Source: Melioribacteraceae bacterium (GTDB lineage: Bacteria; Bacteroidota; Ignavibacteria; Ignavibacteriales; Melioribacteraceae). From it: a stretch of 43,167 nucleotides of DNA. The position numbers and the translations under genes were made by a program. Positions 7,760 through 16,047 of the stretch are shown here, one piece after another. Within the stretch, counting starts at the first letter, position 1. Each line of letters begins with the position of its first letter. The stretch is from the NCBI GenBank assembly GCA_021647785.1, contig JAKIUC010000036.1, positions 1 to 43,167 on the forward strand. Reading direction: 5' to 3'. Under the pieces are notes generated by a model. The model was not told the DNA's origin, searched no databases, and saw only the letters and a program-made list of their open reading frames with translations.

Positions 7760-9880
7760 TCAAAACGGTCTAATAATTAATAAAATAATAATTACCGAAA
7801 AAACTACATAAACAATATATGTTTGAACTTTTCCTGTTTGCATTTTTCTTAAAGCAAGACCAGCAAAACCATTTACGAAAGCAGTAAAATTAACAAATCC
7901 GTCAACAATATAAGTATCAAACCAACCTGCAATATTTGCAACGCCACGTGTAAAAGTTGCAGAATAGTTTACAATTCCATCAACAATTGTTGAATCAAAC
8001 CAAGCTATAAACCGACTTAAATCATGAGTTCGTTGAATAAAAAGATAGCTGTAAATTTCATCGGCATACCATTTATTGTATGATAAATTATAGAGTGGTT
8101 TCAGTTTTTCTGCTAATTTATCTGCACTAATTTTCTTCCAGTGGTACATTAAAAATGCGAACAAAATTCCGAGACCAGCAAGTATAATTGATAAAATCAT
8201 AGCAGGGTAGTGTACATTGTGCATCTCATTTTCGTACATTTCTGAGTGAGTAACAACAGCATTTTCAGAACCAGAACCACCATAATTATTAATTTCAGTT
8301 CCTTCAACTCTATGCGAATCACTTTTCATAAATTCAAATCTTGCATCCTCCGGAACAACAGTTGCGGGAGTTTGAATCCAATTGTAGAACCATCCATCCG
8401 CAGGTGCAGCAGGGTTCGGGGTATAGAATATAAATATGGATAACGAAGCCAAAATAATTAATGGAATTGTCATCAATTTTGGCGATTCATGTGCATGGTC
8501 ATATTTATGCTGATTTCTTGGTTCACCGTGGAAAGTCATAATTACAAGCCGAAACATATAGAACGCAGTCATTCCGGCAACAACAAATCCAATAATAGGT
8601 ATTAAATAATGTCCGGTTAAATTTCCAAATGCCCAAGTTCCTGCAAGCAATCCATCCTTACTTAAAAATCCGGAGGTTAGTGGTACACCAGAAATTGCCA
8701 GAGTTCCAATTAAAAATGTGATATAAGTAATTGGCATTTTCTTTTTCAAACCACCCATATTACGCATATCTTGCTCGTGGTGCATCGAGTGAATTACCGA
8801 ACCAGAACCAAGAAACATCAAACCTTTAAAAAATGCGTGAGTTACAAGATGGAAAAAAGCAAATGTATAAGCACCAACTCCGAGAGCCATAATCATATAA
8901 CCAAGTTGACTAACAGTAGAGTAGGCGAGTACCTTCTTAATATCGTTTTGGGTAAGTGCTATTGAAGCTGCAAAAATTGATGTGATTGCACCAACTACAG
9001 CAATTACAATCATTGCATCGGCTGTTAAAAGAGGAAAAATACGAGCAACAAGATATACACCAGCAGCAACCATAGTAGCAGCGTGGATTAAAGCAGAGAC
9101 TGGAGTAGGACCTTCCATTGCATCCGGCAGCCAAACATGTAGTGGAACTTGTGCAGATTTACCAACTGCCCCTAAAAATATCAAAATTCCGGCAGCAGTA
9201 AGCCATCCGTTGCTTCCAAAAGGAACAACACCGTTTGAGATTTGTTCAAAAATTTCAGCAAAACTAAATGTGTGATAATTTGTAAAGAGAATTAAAATAC
9301 CAATGAACATTCCAATATCGCCAATACGGTTGGTTAAAAATGCTTTCATTGAAGCATCGGATGCAGTTTTCTTTTCGTACCAGAAACCAATTAGCAAGTA
9401 GGATGAAAGCCCAACAAGTTCCCAAAAGATGTAAATCATCAATAAGTTATCGGCTATAACAATACCAAGCATAGAGAATGTGAAAATTCCAAGATATGCA
9501 AAATAGCGTGAAAATCTTTTATCACCAGCCATATATGCAATTGAAAAATAATGAACTAAAGCACTTATTAATGTAACAACGAAAAGCATTATTACTGTTA
9601 CGTTGTCAATCATTATTCCAAGATTTATTGTTAAATGCCCAATTGATGGAACATTGCCTAAATCAATCCAAGTAAATTGAGTTATAATTGTATCATTAAC
9701 ATAATTAGTTAATTTTATAAATCCGACAAATATTGAAAGAAGGAGAGCTACTGTAATAAGTCCAACTTCAACGAGATATAATTTTTCGTATCGTTTACCA
9801 AATAATAATACAATTATAAATCCTACAAGAGGTAGAAAAAGAATTGTAACTGCGAGACTTATTAAACTTGATTCTGTCAT
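7760..9880 (-). CDS. nuoL: NADH-quinone oxidoreductase subunit L
   Basis: A 706-residue membrane subunit, the distal antiporter-like subunit of complex I with the long lateral helix. Visible motifs include IYIFWELVGLSSYLLIGFW, VPLHVWLPDAMEGPTPVSALIHAATMV and YSTVSQLGYMIMALG, followed by the histidine-rich FFHLVTHAFFKGLMFLGSG. The C-terminal ~200 residues contain a variable region, the lateral helix and a final membrane anchor (VVFSVIIILLIIRPF). Length is normal or slightly long. It follows nuoK by four bases and is immediately followed by the foreign ATPase gene instead of nuoM. Confidence 0.95.
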   Translation of the reverse strand: MTESSLISLAVTILFLPLVGFIIVLLFGKRYEKLYLVEVGLITVALLLSIFVGFIKLTNYVNDTIITQFTWIDLGNVPSIGHLTINLGIMIDNVTVIMLFVVTLISALVHYFSIAYMAGDKRFSRYFAYLGIFTFSMLGIVIADNLLMIYIFWELVGLSSYLLIGFWYEKKTASDASMKAFLTNRIGDIGMFIGILILFTNYHTFSFAEIFEQISNGVVPFGSNGWLTAAGILIFLGAVGKSAQVPLHVWLPDAMEGPTPVSALIHAATMVAAGVYLVARIFPLLTADAMIVIAVVGAITSIFAASIALTQNDIKKVLAYSTVSQLGYMIMALGVGAYTFAFFHLVTHAFFKGLMFLGSGSVIHSMHHEQDMRNMGGLKKKMPITYITFLIGTLAISGVPLTSGFLSKDGLLAGTWAFGNLTGHYLIPIIGFVVAGMTAFYMFRLVIMTFHGEPRNQHKYDHAHESPKLMTIPLIILASLSIFIFYTPNPAAPADGWFYNWIQTPATVVPEDARFEFMKSDSHRVEGTEINNYGGSGSENAVVTHSEMYENEMHNVHYPAMILSIILAGLGILFAFLMYHWKKISADKLAEKLKPLYNLSYNKWYADEIYSYLFIQRTHDLSRFIAWFDSTIVDGIVNYSATFTRGVANIAGWFDTYIVDGFVNFTAFVNGFAGLALRKMQTGKVQTYIVYVVFSVIIILLIIRPF

Positions 9881-9884
9881 AAAA

Positions 9885-10196
9885 TTATTCTTTTAGATTA
9901 TCAATTTCATCAACATTCACATGACCGAATGTTTTGTAAATATTTAATACAATGGCAAGTGCAATTGCAGCTTCTGCAGCGGCAAGCACTATTACAAAGA
10001 GTGCCATTAATTGTCCGTTAAGACCAAAATTTCCGTATCGAGAAAAAGCAACAAAGTTAATGTTAGCAGCATTAAGTAATAACTCAATACCCATTAAAAC
10101 AAGAATTGCATTTTTCCGAGTTAAAATAGCATAAAGCCCAAACGCAAAAAGGAATGAACTTACTACAAGAAAATGTGTTAAACCAACTTCAACCAA
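9885..10196 (-). CDS. nuoK: NADH-quinone oxidoreductase subunit K
   Basis: A 103-residue protein with three membrane helices, as expected for NuoK. The conserved acidic helix is present (NAILVLMGIELLLNAANINFVAF, containing the key Glu) along with the second buried Glu (VLAAAEAAIALAIVL). It lies in the membrane arm of complex I and contributes to the proton path. It starts ten bases after nuoJ and ends four bases before nuoL. Confidence 0.95.
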   Translation of the reverse strand: MVEVGLTHFLVVSSFLFAFGLYAILTRKNAILVLMGIELLLNAANINFVAFSRYGNFGLNGQLMALFVIVLAAAEAAIALAIVLNIYKTFGHVNVDEIDNLKE

Positions 10197-10206
10197 AACT
10201 TATCCT

Positions 10207-10707
10207 CTACTTACTCCGCTCTCTTCGTGCCATAGAAGCTGCACCAATAAGAGCTATTAATAAAAGTATTCCAAGTAATTCAAAAATTAAAACATAATCG
10301 GTAATAAGTAATTTACCAATTTCGTATGATGTTGTTTGCGGAATTTCACCAACATTAATTTTCCATCTTGTGTCAATCATCATAGAGATAACTGCTCCAA
10401 GGAGAATTCCAATTCCGATAATTGCCGGGAGCAAGTTTTTCATTCCCTTTTTAATCTCTACATTTGTAATATTTGATGTAAGCATAACACCAAAAAGAAG
10501 TAGAATTAAAATTCCGCCAATGTAAACCATTATTTGAGTTACGGCAACAAAATCGGCACCGAGTAAAACATAAAGTCCACTAACGCCAAAAAAGGTTGCC
10601 AACAAATAAAATGCAGAACGAACAATGTTATCGGATGAAACTACGAGTAGGGCAGAACCTACTGTAATTGCAGCAAATAAATAAAATATGAAATCGTAAA
10701 TAGACAT
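10207..10707 (-). CDS. nuoJ: NADH-quinone oxidoreductase subunit J
   Basis: A 166-residue membrane protein with about five helices. The NuoJ signature is clear: SAFYLLATFFGVSGLYVLLGADFVAVTQIMVYIGGILILLLFGVML, including the conserved tyrosine and glycine pair in the helix that changes conformation in complex I. Length is typical. It is separated from nuoI by 184 bases filled with a repeat element, an unusual gap for this operon. Confidence 0.95.
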   Translation of the reverse strand: MSIYDFIFYLFAAITVGSALLVVSSDNIVRSAFYLLATFFGVSGLYVLLGADFVAVTQIMVYIGGILILLLFGVMLTSNITNVEIKKGMKNLLPAIIGIGILLGAVISMMIDTRWKINVGEIPQTTSYEIGKLLITDYVLIFELLGILLLIALIGAASMARRERSK

Positions 10708-10744
10708 ATATTTTTATCAATAATTAGTTTTAAGTTTTAAAATT

Positions 10745-10890
10745 TAACAAACAGCCGTCATTCTACCAGAGGTAGATAAATGCGAATCCAATGTTTTCCT
10801 GTCCCGCTCTTTTTGCGGGATTGTTGGGTGAAGTAATCTTTTATTTGACAGATTGCTTCACCCAATAAATCGGGCTCGCAATGACATTTT
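10745..10890. repeat. Dispersed repeat in the nuoJ/nuoI gap
   Basis: The gap contains nested inverted repeats: TCCCGC/GCGGGA (10802-10820) and a 15-bp arm TGGGTGAAGTAATCT (10825-10839) that pairs with AGATTGCTTCACCCA (10850-10864) with one mismatch. The outer parts read GTCATTCTACC near 10758 and GCTCGCAATGACATT at the other end, so the whole unit is bounded by complementary GTCATT/AATGAC. This is the form of a dispersed intergenic repeat. It lies within the nuo operon and would be transcribed into a stable hairpin. Confidence 0.6.
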
Positions 10891-10891
10891 A

Positions 10892-11503
10892 TTATTCTTT
10901 TTTCTCATCATCAGAAGATTTTTCTTCTGACTTTGTTTCTTCTTCAGCTTTTTTCTTTGCAGCGGCTTCAGCCTTTGCTTTTGCCATCGCTATTTTTTTT
11001 GCTTCTTTTTCTGCTTGAAATTTATCAAAATTTAGCTGTTTTTCTTTTATATCTTCAACAGTTAAATTTGAATAAGCATAAATAAGATTATCTCTATCCC
11101 ACTCGGAATATTCGTAAACATCTGTCATAACAATACATTCTGTCGGGCAGGGGAATACGCATAATTGACAGAAACAACACTTTGCTGTATCAATTTCAAA
11201 TTTTGTAACCCAAAGAGCTTTTTTCTTTCCATTTGATGTTTCACCAGGGGGATCTATAGGAGTACCTTTTATAGTTTCGATATCGATACAATTTACAGGG
11301 CAGGCAGTTACGCATTGCATACATCCTATACAGTCGTTTATATTAACATAAAGTCTGTTTCTTGTACGTTCCGGAAGTTTTGCTCTCTCTTCCGGATATT
11401 GAAGCGTAACCGCAGGAACAAACAAATGTTTCCAAGTAATCTTCATTCCAATAAGAATAGTAAATAAACCATCCCAAGTATTTTTTAAGTAATTTTTAAC
11501 CAT
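10892..11503 (-). CDS. nuoI: NADH-quinone oxidoreductase subunit I, with charged tail
   Basis: A 203-residue ferredoxin-like subunit that carries clusters N6a and N6b between the peripheral arm and the quinone site. The first 4Fe-4S site is C58, C61, C64, C68 (CIGCMQCVTACP) and the second is C109, C112, C115, C119 (CCFCQLCVFPCP). The N-terminus has the usual helix (TWDGLFTILIGMKITWKHLF). The last ~45 residues are a low-complexity Lys/Glu/Ala coiled-coil-like tail (KAKAEAAAKKKAEEE and more) beyond the core fold. There is no nuoG, nuoF or nuoE before it, so its electron donor is not defined by this operon. Confidence 0.93.
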   Translation of the reverse strand: MVKNYLKNTWDGLFTILIGMKITWKHLFVPAVTLQYPEERAKLPERTRNRLYVNINDCIGCMQCVTACPVNCIDIETIKGTPIDPPGETSNGKKKALWVTKFEIDTAKCCFCQLCVFPCPTECIVMTDVYEYSEWDRDNLIYAYSNLTVEDIKEKQLNFDKFQAEKEAKKIAMAKAKAEAAAKKKAEEETKSEEKSSDDEKKE

Positions 11504-11538
11504 TTTTTATTTTAATTTTTAGAGACTATATAAGTCAA

Positions 11539-11709
11539 TTATAATTCTTCCTTTAAAGATTCTATTGTAATAGTTTCACCTTCGTCAATAGCTTTTTGAC
11601 CTTTTCTGATTTTATCTATTACGTAGAGTCTATACATAATATCATCAATATCAGCCGATTCTGGCAATTTTGAAATAGCATTTATTGCTTCATCTTTTAA
11701 TATTTCCAT
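11539..11709 (-). CDS. Orphan antitoxin-like small protein, 56 aa
   Basis: A small gene with ATG at 11709 and a good ribosome-binding site (AGGAGC). The product starts MEILKDEAINAISKLPESAD and continues IDDIMYRLYVIDKIRKGQ, ending in an acidic helix (ESLKEEL). The pattern of an N-terminal ISKLP-x-x-A-D-I-D-D-I-M-Y helix followed by I-x-K-G-x-x-x-x-x-x-G resembles short antitoxin-like proteins that normally sit beside RelE/ParE toxins. No toxin follows; the next gene is nuoI. It could be the relic of a lost pair, a free antitoxin, or a small regulator co-expressed with complex I. Confidence 0.7.
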   Translation of the reverse strand: MEILKDEAINAISKLPESADIDDIMYRLYVIDKIRKGQKAIDEGETITIESLKEEL

Positions 11710-11799
11710 AATAATTGCTCCTAAAATGATTAAATAGTTTAGTCATAATATAAATAATCACTTTATATTTTGATTCTTAGAGTTAAGATATAAAACATC

Positions 11800-11850
11800 A
11801 TATAAAAGACTTCTCTTGTCTAAAATCTTGTATCTTGTGTCTCACATCTA
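11800..11850. repeat. TCTTGTATCTTGTGTCTCACATCTA-type repeat
   Basis: Just downstream of nuoH there is a short T/C-rich run of related words (CTTGTCTAAAATCTTG, TATCTTGTGTCTCACATCTA). The same words recur in the tandem array before nuoB and once near 1680 (CATCTCACATCTACT), so this is another member of the same dispersed family. Confidence 0.5.
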
Positions 11851-11861
11851 ACTTCTATTAT

Positions 11862-12953
11862 TTACACCAATAAAATTAAACCGACAATTAATAAATTAAA
11901 GAACGCATACGGAATTAAATATTTCCAGCATATTGTCATTAGCTGATCTACTCTTACTCTTGGCAAAGTCCAGCGTAACCACATCGAAACAAAAACAAAG
12001 AACATTCCTTTAGATATAAACCAGAATAATTGTTCAACGGGAACTAACCAATCGACTCCAATTAAATTTCCGAAATAACCGAAAGGGGAGTTATAACCGC
12101 CAAAAAAGAAAATCACAAGAATAGCACCAATTAAGAACATATTTGCGAATTCTGCAAGAAAGAACAACGAGAATTTAATTCCTGAATATTCTGTGTTAAA
12201 CCCTGCTACAAGTTCCGATTCCGATTCAGGTAAATCGAACGGAGTTCTATTACTCTCTGCAAGAGTACTAATAAATAAAATTATAAATGCAACAAACATA
12301 AATGGAACAAGAAGAAATTTACCAAGTCCTAAGCCTGCACCACCAAATATTCCCCAATTCCAGAAGTAGCTTGTTTGAGCTTCAGTTACATCACCTAAAT
12401 TCATTGTTCCGTAAACCATAATCATTGTTAAAACAACAAGTGCTGTTGGAATTTCGTAACTAACTATCTGTGCAGCAGCACGGAGTGAGCCATAGAGTGA
12501 ATATTTATTGTTTGAAGCCCATCCAGCCATTAATATTCCAGCAACAACTCCACCAGATAGAGCAAGCACTAAGAATATTCCAACATCTGCGTTAGAACCG
12601 ACAAAAATAGATGTAAACGGGAGCAAAGTAAATGTAGCGAGAGTAGAAACAAAAACCAAGAATGGTGCAATATTAAAGAGTGCTTTATCATTTGCGTCAG
12701 CAATAATATCTTCTTTCTGAATCAATTTTATAAAATCGGCTATTGTTTGTAAAACGCCATGCCACCCAACTCTCATTGGTCCAAGTCTATCCTGCATATG
12801 TGCCGAAACTTTACGCTCTAACCAAACTGCAAAAAGCACAAAAAATACAATAAAAGCTAATATTGGAACTGTGCTTAAAACGTAAGTTAAAATTTCAGCT
12901 AATAGCTCATTTCCTAATAAATCTGTTAATATTTCTGTAAAATAATTTTGCAT
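11862..12953 (-). CDS. nuoH: NADH-quinone oxidoreductase subunit H
   Basis: A 363-residue membrane subunit that forms the quinone chamber at the junction of the two arms of complex I. Family signatures are present: WLERKVSAHMQDRLGPMRVGWHGVLQTIADFIKLIQKEDI near the N-terminus, the loop segment ESNRTPFDLPESESELVAGFNTEYSG, and WLRWTLPRVRVDQLM near the C-terminus. Length is slightly above the usual ~330-350. It abuts nuoD directly: the nuoD stop is followed at once by the nuoH start. Confidence 0.96.
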   Translation of the reverse strand: MQNYFTEILTDLLGNELLAEILTYVLSTVPILAFIVFFVLFAVWLERKVSAHMQDRLGPMRVGWHGVLQTIADFIKLIQKEDIIADANDKALFNIAPFLVFVSTLATFTLLPFTSIFVGSNADVGIFLVLALSGGVVAGILMAGWASNNKYSLYGSLRAAAQIVSYEIPTALVVLTMIMVYGTMNLGDVTEAQTSYFWNWGIFGGAGLGLGKFLLVPFMFVAFIILFISTLAESNRTPFDLPESESELVAGFNTEYSGIKFSLFFLAEFANMFLIGAILVIFFFGGYNSPFGYFGNLIGVDWLVPVEQLFWFISKGMFFVFVSMWLRWTLPRVRVDQLMTICWKYLIPYAFFNLLIVGLILLV

Positions 12954-14069
12954 TTATCTATCTATCTCTCCTAAAACAATATCTAAACTACCAAGTATTG
13001 CAACAACATCAGCCACAAGATAACCTTTTGCCATTTGCCCAAGTGCCGATAACGATACAAAAGAGGGAGCACGTACTTTTACTCTTGTTGGATTAACTGT
13101 TCCATCACTCACAATAAAATATCCAAGTTCACCTTTTGGAGCTTCAACTCTGTGATAAACTGAACCTTTGGGTGGTTTTACTCTTCTTGGAACTTCTGCT
13201 TTTACATCGCCATCTGGAATTTGGTCTATTGCTTGCTCAATTATTCTCAAGCTCTGTTCAACCTCCAAAACTCGAACATAATACCTATCCCAACAATCGC
13301 CCACAGAACCAACTCCACCTTCACCAACCGGAATTTCAAAATCGAATTTATCATAAATTGAATAGGGGTCATCTTTACGTAAATCGAATTTAATTCCACT
13401 ACCGCGTAAATTAGGACCAGTTAAACCGAGATTTATTGCTTCTTTAGGGGGACAAACACCAATGTTTGCGGTTCTTTCAATAAATATTTTATTAAATGTA
13501 AGTAAGTTGTTTAGTTCAACAATTGTTGGACGGAAGTAATCGATAAACTCTTTTGTTTTACGAACAAAATCCGGATGAATATCATGCGAAAGTCCGCCAA
13601 CCCACATATAATTATAGAGCAACCTTGCTCCGCAAGTCTCTTCAAACAAATCAAGAATTTTTTCGCGGTCACGGAAAAGGTAAAGAAAAGGGGTAAATGC
13701 TCCTAAATCCAAACCGAAAGTACCAAGTGCAACAAGATGAGAAGCAATACGCTGCAGTTCGCCCATTATTACACGAATATATTCCACACGCTCCGGAACT
13801 TGAATATCCATCAGTTTTTCAACAGCACCGACATATCCAAAGTTGTTGTACATTGCAGCGAGATAATCCATACGGTCTGTATATGGAACAACTTGCGGAT
13901 AAGTCATTACCTCACAATGTTTCTCCATACAACGATGCAAATAACCAATGTGCGGCTTTACATCGTGAACAACTTCACCATCTAATACGAGTTCTAATCT
14001 CAACACTCCATGTGTAGAAGGGTGCTGAGGACCCATATTTAATATCATTTCTTCTCTCTTTAAAGCCAT
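12954..14069 (-). CDS. nuoD: NADH-quinone oxidoreductase subunit D
   Basis: A 371-residue soluble 49-kDa-type subunit that lines the quinone-binding cavity. It begins with the conserved GPQHPSTHGVLRLEL and has the quinone-site histidine and glycines there, the catalytic Tyr segment (YLAAMYNNFGY), FRDREKI, and ends with the invariant VLGEIDR. It is a separate gene, not a nuoCD fusion. It is separated from nuoC by 191 bases containing direct repeats. Confidence 0.96.
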   Translation of the reverse strand: MALKREEMILNMGPQHPSTHGVLRLELVLDGEVVHDVKPHIGYLHRCMEKHCEVMTYPQVVPYTDRMDYLAAMYNNFGYVGAVEKLMDIQVPERVEYIRVIMGELQRIASHLVALGTFGLDLGAFTPFLYLFRDREKILDLFEETCGARLLYNYMWVGGLSHDIHPDFVRKTKEFIDYFRPTIVELNNLLTFNKIFIERTANIGVCPPKEAINLGLTGPNLRGSGIKFDLRKDDPYSIYDKFDFEIPVGEGGVGSVGDCWDRYYVRVLEVEQSLRIIEQAIDQIPDGDVKAEVPRRVKPPKGSVYHRVEAPKGELGYFIVSDGTVNPTRVKVRAPSFVSLSALGQMAKGYLVADVVAILGSLDIVLGEIDR

Positions 14070-14104
14070 ATTTTTTTATCTTAATTATCGTGGTTTCTGC
14101 CAAA

Positions 14105-14260
14105 GGCATCCATTCGGAGGCTCCGCTCAACCACCTTTGATTGAGTGGAGTCGAAAGCAACAAAAATCTCTCAACCACTATTTTAATAATACAAATCTTT
14201 CAAGTCAATTCTCCGTTGGCTGAGCGGAGCCGAATTACCGTTGGCTGAGCGGAGCCGAAG
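14105..14260. repeat. Repeats in the nuoD/nuoC gap
   Basis: Two exact 22-base copies of CCGTTGGCTGAGCGGAGCCGAA lie at 14213-14234 and 14238-14259, a 25-base period. A related sequence in the opposite orientation (GGCTCCGCTCAACCACC, about 14118-14134, then TTGAGTGGAGTCGAA) lies upstream, so the element can fold. The second copy ends directly at the nuoC stop codon. Confidence 0.7.
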
Positions 14261-14785
14261 TCAATACGGAATCTTCATCCCTTCATAAAATTCTGGATTT
14301 TCATAATCTTTACGTAAAGGGAAGCCTTCCCAATCGTAAGGCATTAATATTCTGCTTAAATCCGGATGATTTAAAAACTTTATGCCATACATATCAAACG
14401 CTTCACGTTCGTGCCAATTTGCTGAAGCCCAAATGTTGGTTACTGATTCAACTTCCGGATTGTCTCTGTTAGTCGAGATTTTAATAGCAATTTTGTGTTT
14501 AAGAGGAATTGAATCTAAATGATAAAAAACTGAAAGAGTTCCACCTTTTGTTGTTGTGGTTTCATCTTCGTTTATTATTTTTTCTGCATTGTTATCATCC
14601 ACTCCAGAAAGATTCATTAAACTATCGAACTGCAGTTCATCAGCATCTCTTAAAAACTCAGAGATTTCATTTGTTTTCAATGGTTCAACAGAAATTATTG
14701 GCTCTGTTGGAACATCAGAAACCATTTCTAAAATTGCATCACCAAATTTCTCTTTTAACAAATTATATATTTCTTCAGCATTCAT
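14261..14785 (-). CDS. nuoC: NADH-quinone oxidoreductase subunit C
   Basis: A 174-residue 30-kDa-type subunit of the complex I connecting module. The diagnostic segment WHEREAFDMYGIKFLNHPDLSRILMPYDWEGFPLRKDY lies near the C-terminus. Length is typical for the stand-alone form. Its N-terminal part is more variable but keeps the expected alpha/beta pattern. It lies between two repeat-filled gaps. Confidence 0.95.
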   Translation of the reverse strand: MNAEEIYNLLKEKFGDAILEMVSDVPTEPIISVEPLKTNEISEFLRDADELQFDSLMNLSGVDDNNAEKIINEDETTTTKGGTLSVFYHLDSIPLKHKIAIKISTNRDNPEVESVTNIWASANWHEREAFDMYGIKFLNHPDLSRILMPYDWEGFPLRKDYENPEFYEGMKIPY

Positions 14786-14820
14786 TTTTAATAAAACCTA
14801 AATTCTTTTCTTATATTCTG

Positions 14821-14938
14821 TCTCATATCTAATAGTCATGCATCTCACATCAAATTCTTTTGTCTCATATCTAATAGTCTTGCGTCTCACATCTATTCTT
14901 TTGTCTCATATCTCTAAATCTTGAGTCTTGTATCTAAA
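14821..14938. repeat. Imperfect 41-42-bp tandem repeat, three copies
   Basis: Copies start at 14821, 14863 and 14904. The first two share TCTCATATCTAATAGTC followed by a TGCATCTCACATC or TGCGTCTCACATC half and the spacer ATTCTTTTG; the third is shorter and diverged. Read on the minus strand the unit is a chain of AGATATGAGACAAAAG-type words. It fills almost all of the nuoB/nuoC gap. Confidence 0.75.
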
Positions 14939-15439
14939 CTATGCACTCTTTTTAGTTTTAGTTCTTAAAGTTTCGGTTCTAATTTTTTCTTGAAGTTTCA
15001 ACAAGCCTTCAAACAAAGCTTCGGGGCGTGGAGGGCAGCCAGGCACATAAACATCAACAGGAATAACCCTATCAATTCCTTTTAATACATTATAACCATG
15101 CTCCCAATAAGGACCACCGCTGTTTGAGCAACTTCCCATAGATATTATATATTTTGGGTCTGGCATTTGTTCGTATAATCTTTTAATACGTGTAGCCATT
15201 TTAAGTGTTACAGTTCCGGAGATAAGTATAACATCCGCCTGACGTGGAGTGGGGCGGGGCATAACTCCAAATCTATCAAAATCGTAATTAGATGCAGATG
15301 CAGCCATCATTTCAATTGCACAGCATGCTAATCCGAAACTTAATTGCCACAATGATGAAAGTCTTGCCCAATTCAATAAGTCTTCCACTTTTGCAACTAC
15401 AATATTACTATCATTAAATTCTATATCTAATAAACCCAT
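14939..15439 (-). CDS. nuoB: NADH-quinone oxidoreductase subunit B
   Basis: A 166-residue PSST-type subunit that holds cluster N2, the last iron-sulphur cluster before quinone. The four expected ligands are C39 and C40 ([11 protein letters not shown]), C104 ([10 protein letters not shown]) and C135 ([11 protein letters not shown]). Length and all ligands are normal. It begins five bases after nuoA. Confidence 0.97.
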   Translation of the reverse strand: MGLLDIEFNDSNIVVAKVEDLLNWARLSSLWQLSFGLACCAIEMMAASASNYDFDRFGVMPRPTPRQADVILISGTVTLKMATRIKRLYEQMPDPKYIISMGSCSNSGGPYWEHGYNVLKGIDRVIPVDVYVPGCPPRPEALFEGLLKLQEKIRTETLRTKTKKSA

Positions 15440-15444
15440 AATTT

Positions 15445-15867
15445 CTACTCTGTATCCTTAGCTTTTTTTGTTTTAATAAAATCATTAAGTCTTGGTATTA
15501 TTGGTTCAGAACGTTCCCATTCTAAATCGCCTTTCCGCCATTCGTAAATCATACCAAGAAAAAGTACAATTAGAAAAATTGCACCAACTGCAAAACCATA
15601 AAAGCCATAATCTTTATAAACAATTGCCCAAGGGAAAAGCATTACAACTTCAACATCAAAAATTAGGAATATTAACGCAACAACATAGAAACGAATATTA
15701 AACTTTTGCCAAGATGAACCAATTGGATCCTCTCCGCACTCGTATGTTGTTTGTTTCTCTTTTGTGGGTCTGTTGGGTCTTACAAGATATGCCATCACTA
15801 ATGTTATTCCGACAAATCCTATTCCGACAAGGATGAAAATGAAAACTTTACCAAATTCTGTGAGCAT
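15445..15867 (-). CDS. nuoA: NADH-quinone oxidoreductase subunit A
   Basis: A 140-residue membrane protein with three helices. It shows the NuoA features: the cytoplasmic loop with [41 protein letters not shown], including the Cys-Gly-Glu segment and the acidic FDVE helix. It is the first gene of the operon, with a ribosome-binding site (AAAGG) close to its ATG and a candidate promoter 20 bases upstream. Confidence 0.96.
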   Translation of the reverse strand: MLTEFGKVFIFILVGIGFVGITLVMAYLVRPNRPTKEKQTTYECGEDPIGSSWQKFNIRFYVVALIFLIFDVEVVMLFPWAIVYKDYGFYGFAVGAIFLIVLFLGMIYEWRKGDLEWERSEPIIPRLNDFIKTKKAKDTE

Positions 15868-15889
15868 AATACCTTTTTTAAAATGACTT

Positions 15890-15922
15890 CAAAAAATACT
15901 AAGAACCTAAAAGAAATGTCAA
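15890..15922 (-). promoter_or_regulatory. Candidate nuo operon promoter
   Basis: On the minus strand a perfect TTGACA (15917-15922) is followed after 18 bases by TATTTTTTG (15890-15898), which fits a sigma-70-like -10 and approximates the Bacteroidota TAnnTTTG element. The start codon of nuoA lies about 22 bases further on, giving a very short leader with its own AAAGG. No experimental support. Confidence 0.45.
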
Positions 15923-16047
15923 GAGAAATATATCTCATTTGTAAAAATAGTTCGGTTTTTAAGATTTTACAAATTACAATTTATGATAAGTTTTTTGTTT
16001 TAGTTATTATTGGACTTATAAATTATTTGATAGTTGAAGGTTATCTA

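Noticed and set aside
13136-14017. Plus-strand open frames over nuoD
   Set aside because: They are antisense shadows with Leu/His-rich, unlikely protein composition.
14821-14938. CRISPR-like array in the nuoB/nuoC gap
   Set aside because: The 41-42-bp units are repeated along their whole length, so there are no unique spacers.
15883-16047. A 55-residue N-terminal extension of proB
   Set aside because: It is not found in the glutamate kinase fold, overlaps the candidate nuo promoter, and a Met with an upstream GAAGG at 16048 gives a normal-length enzyme.
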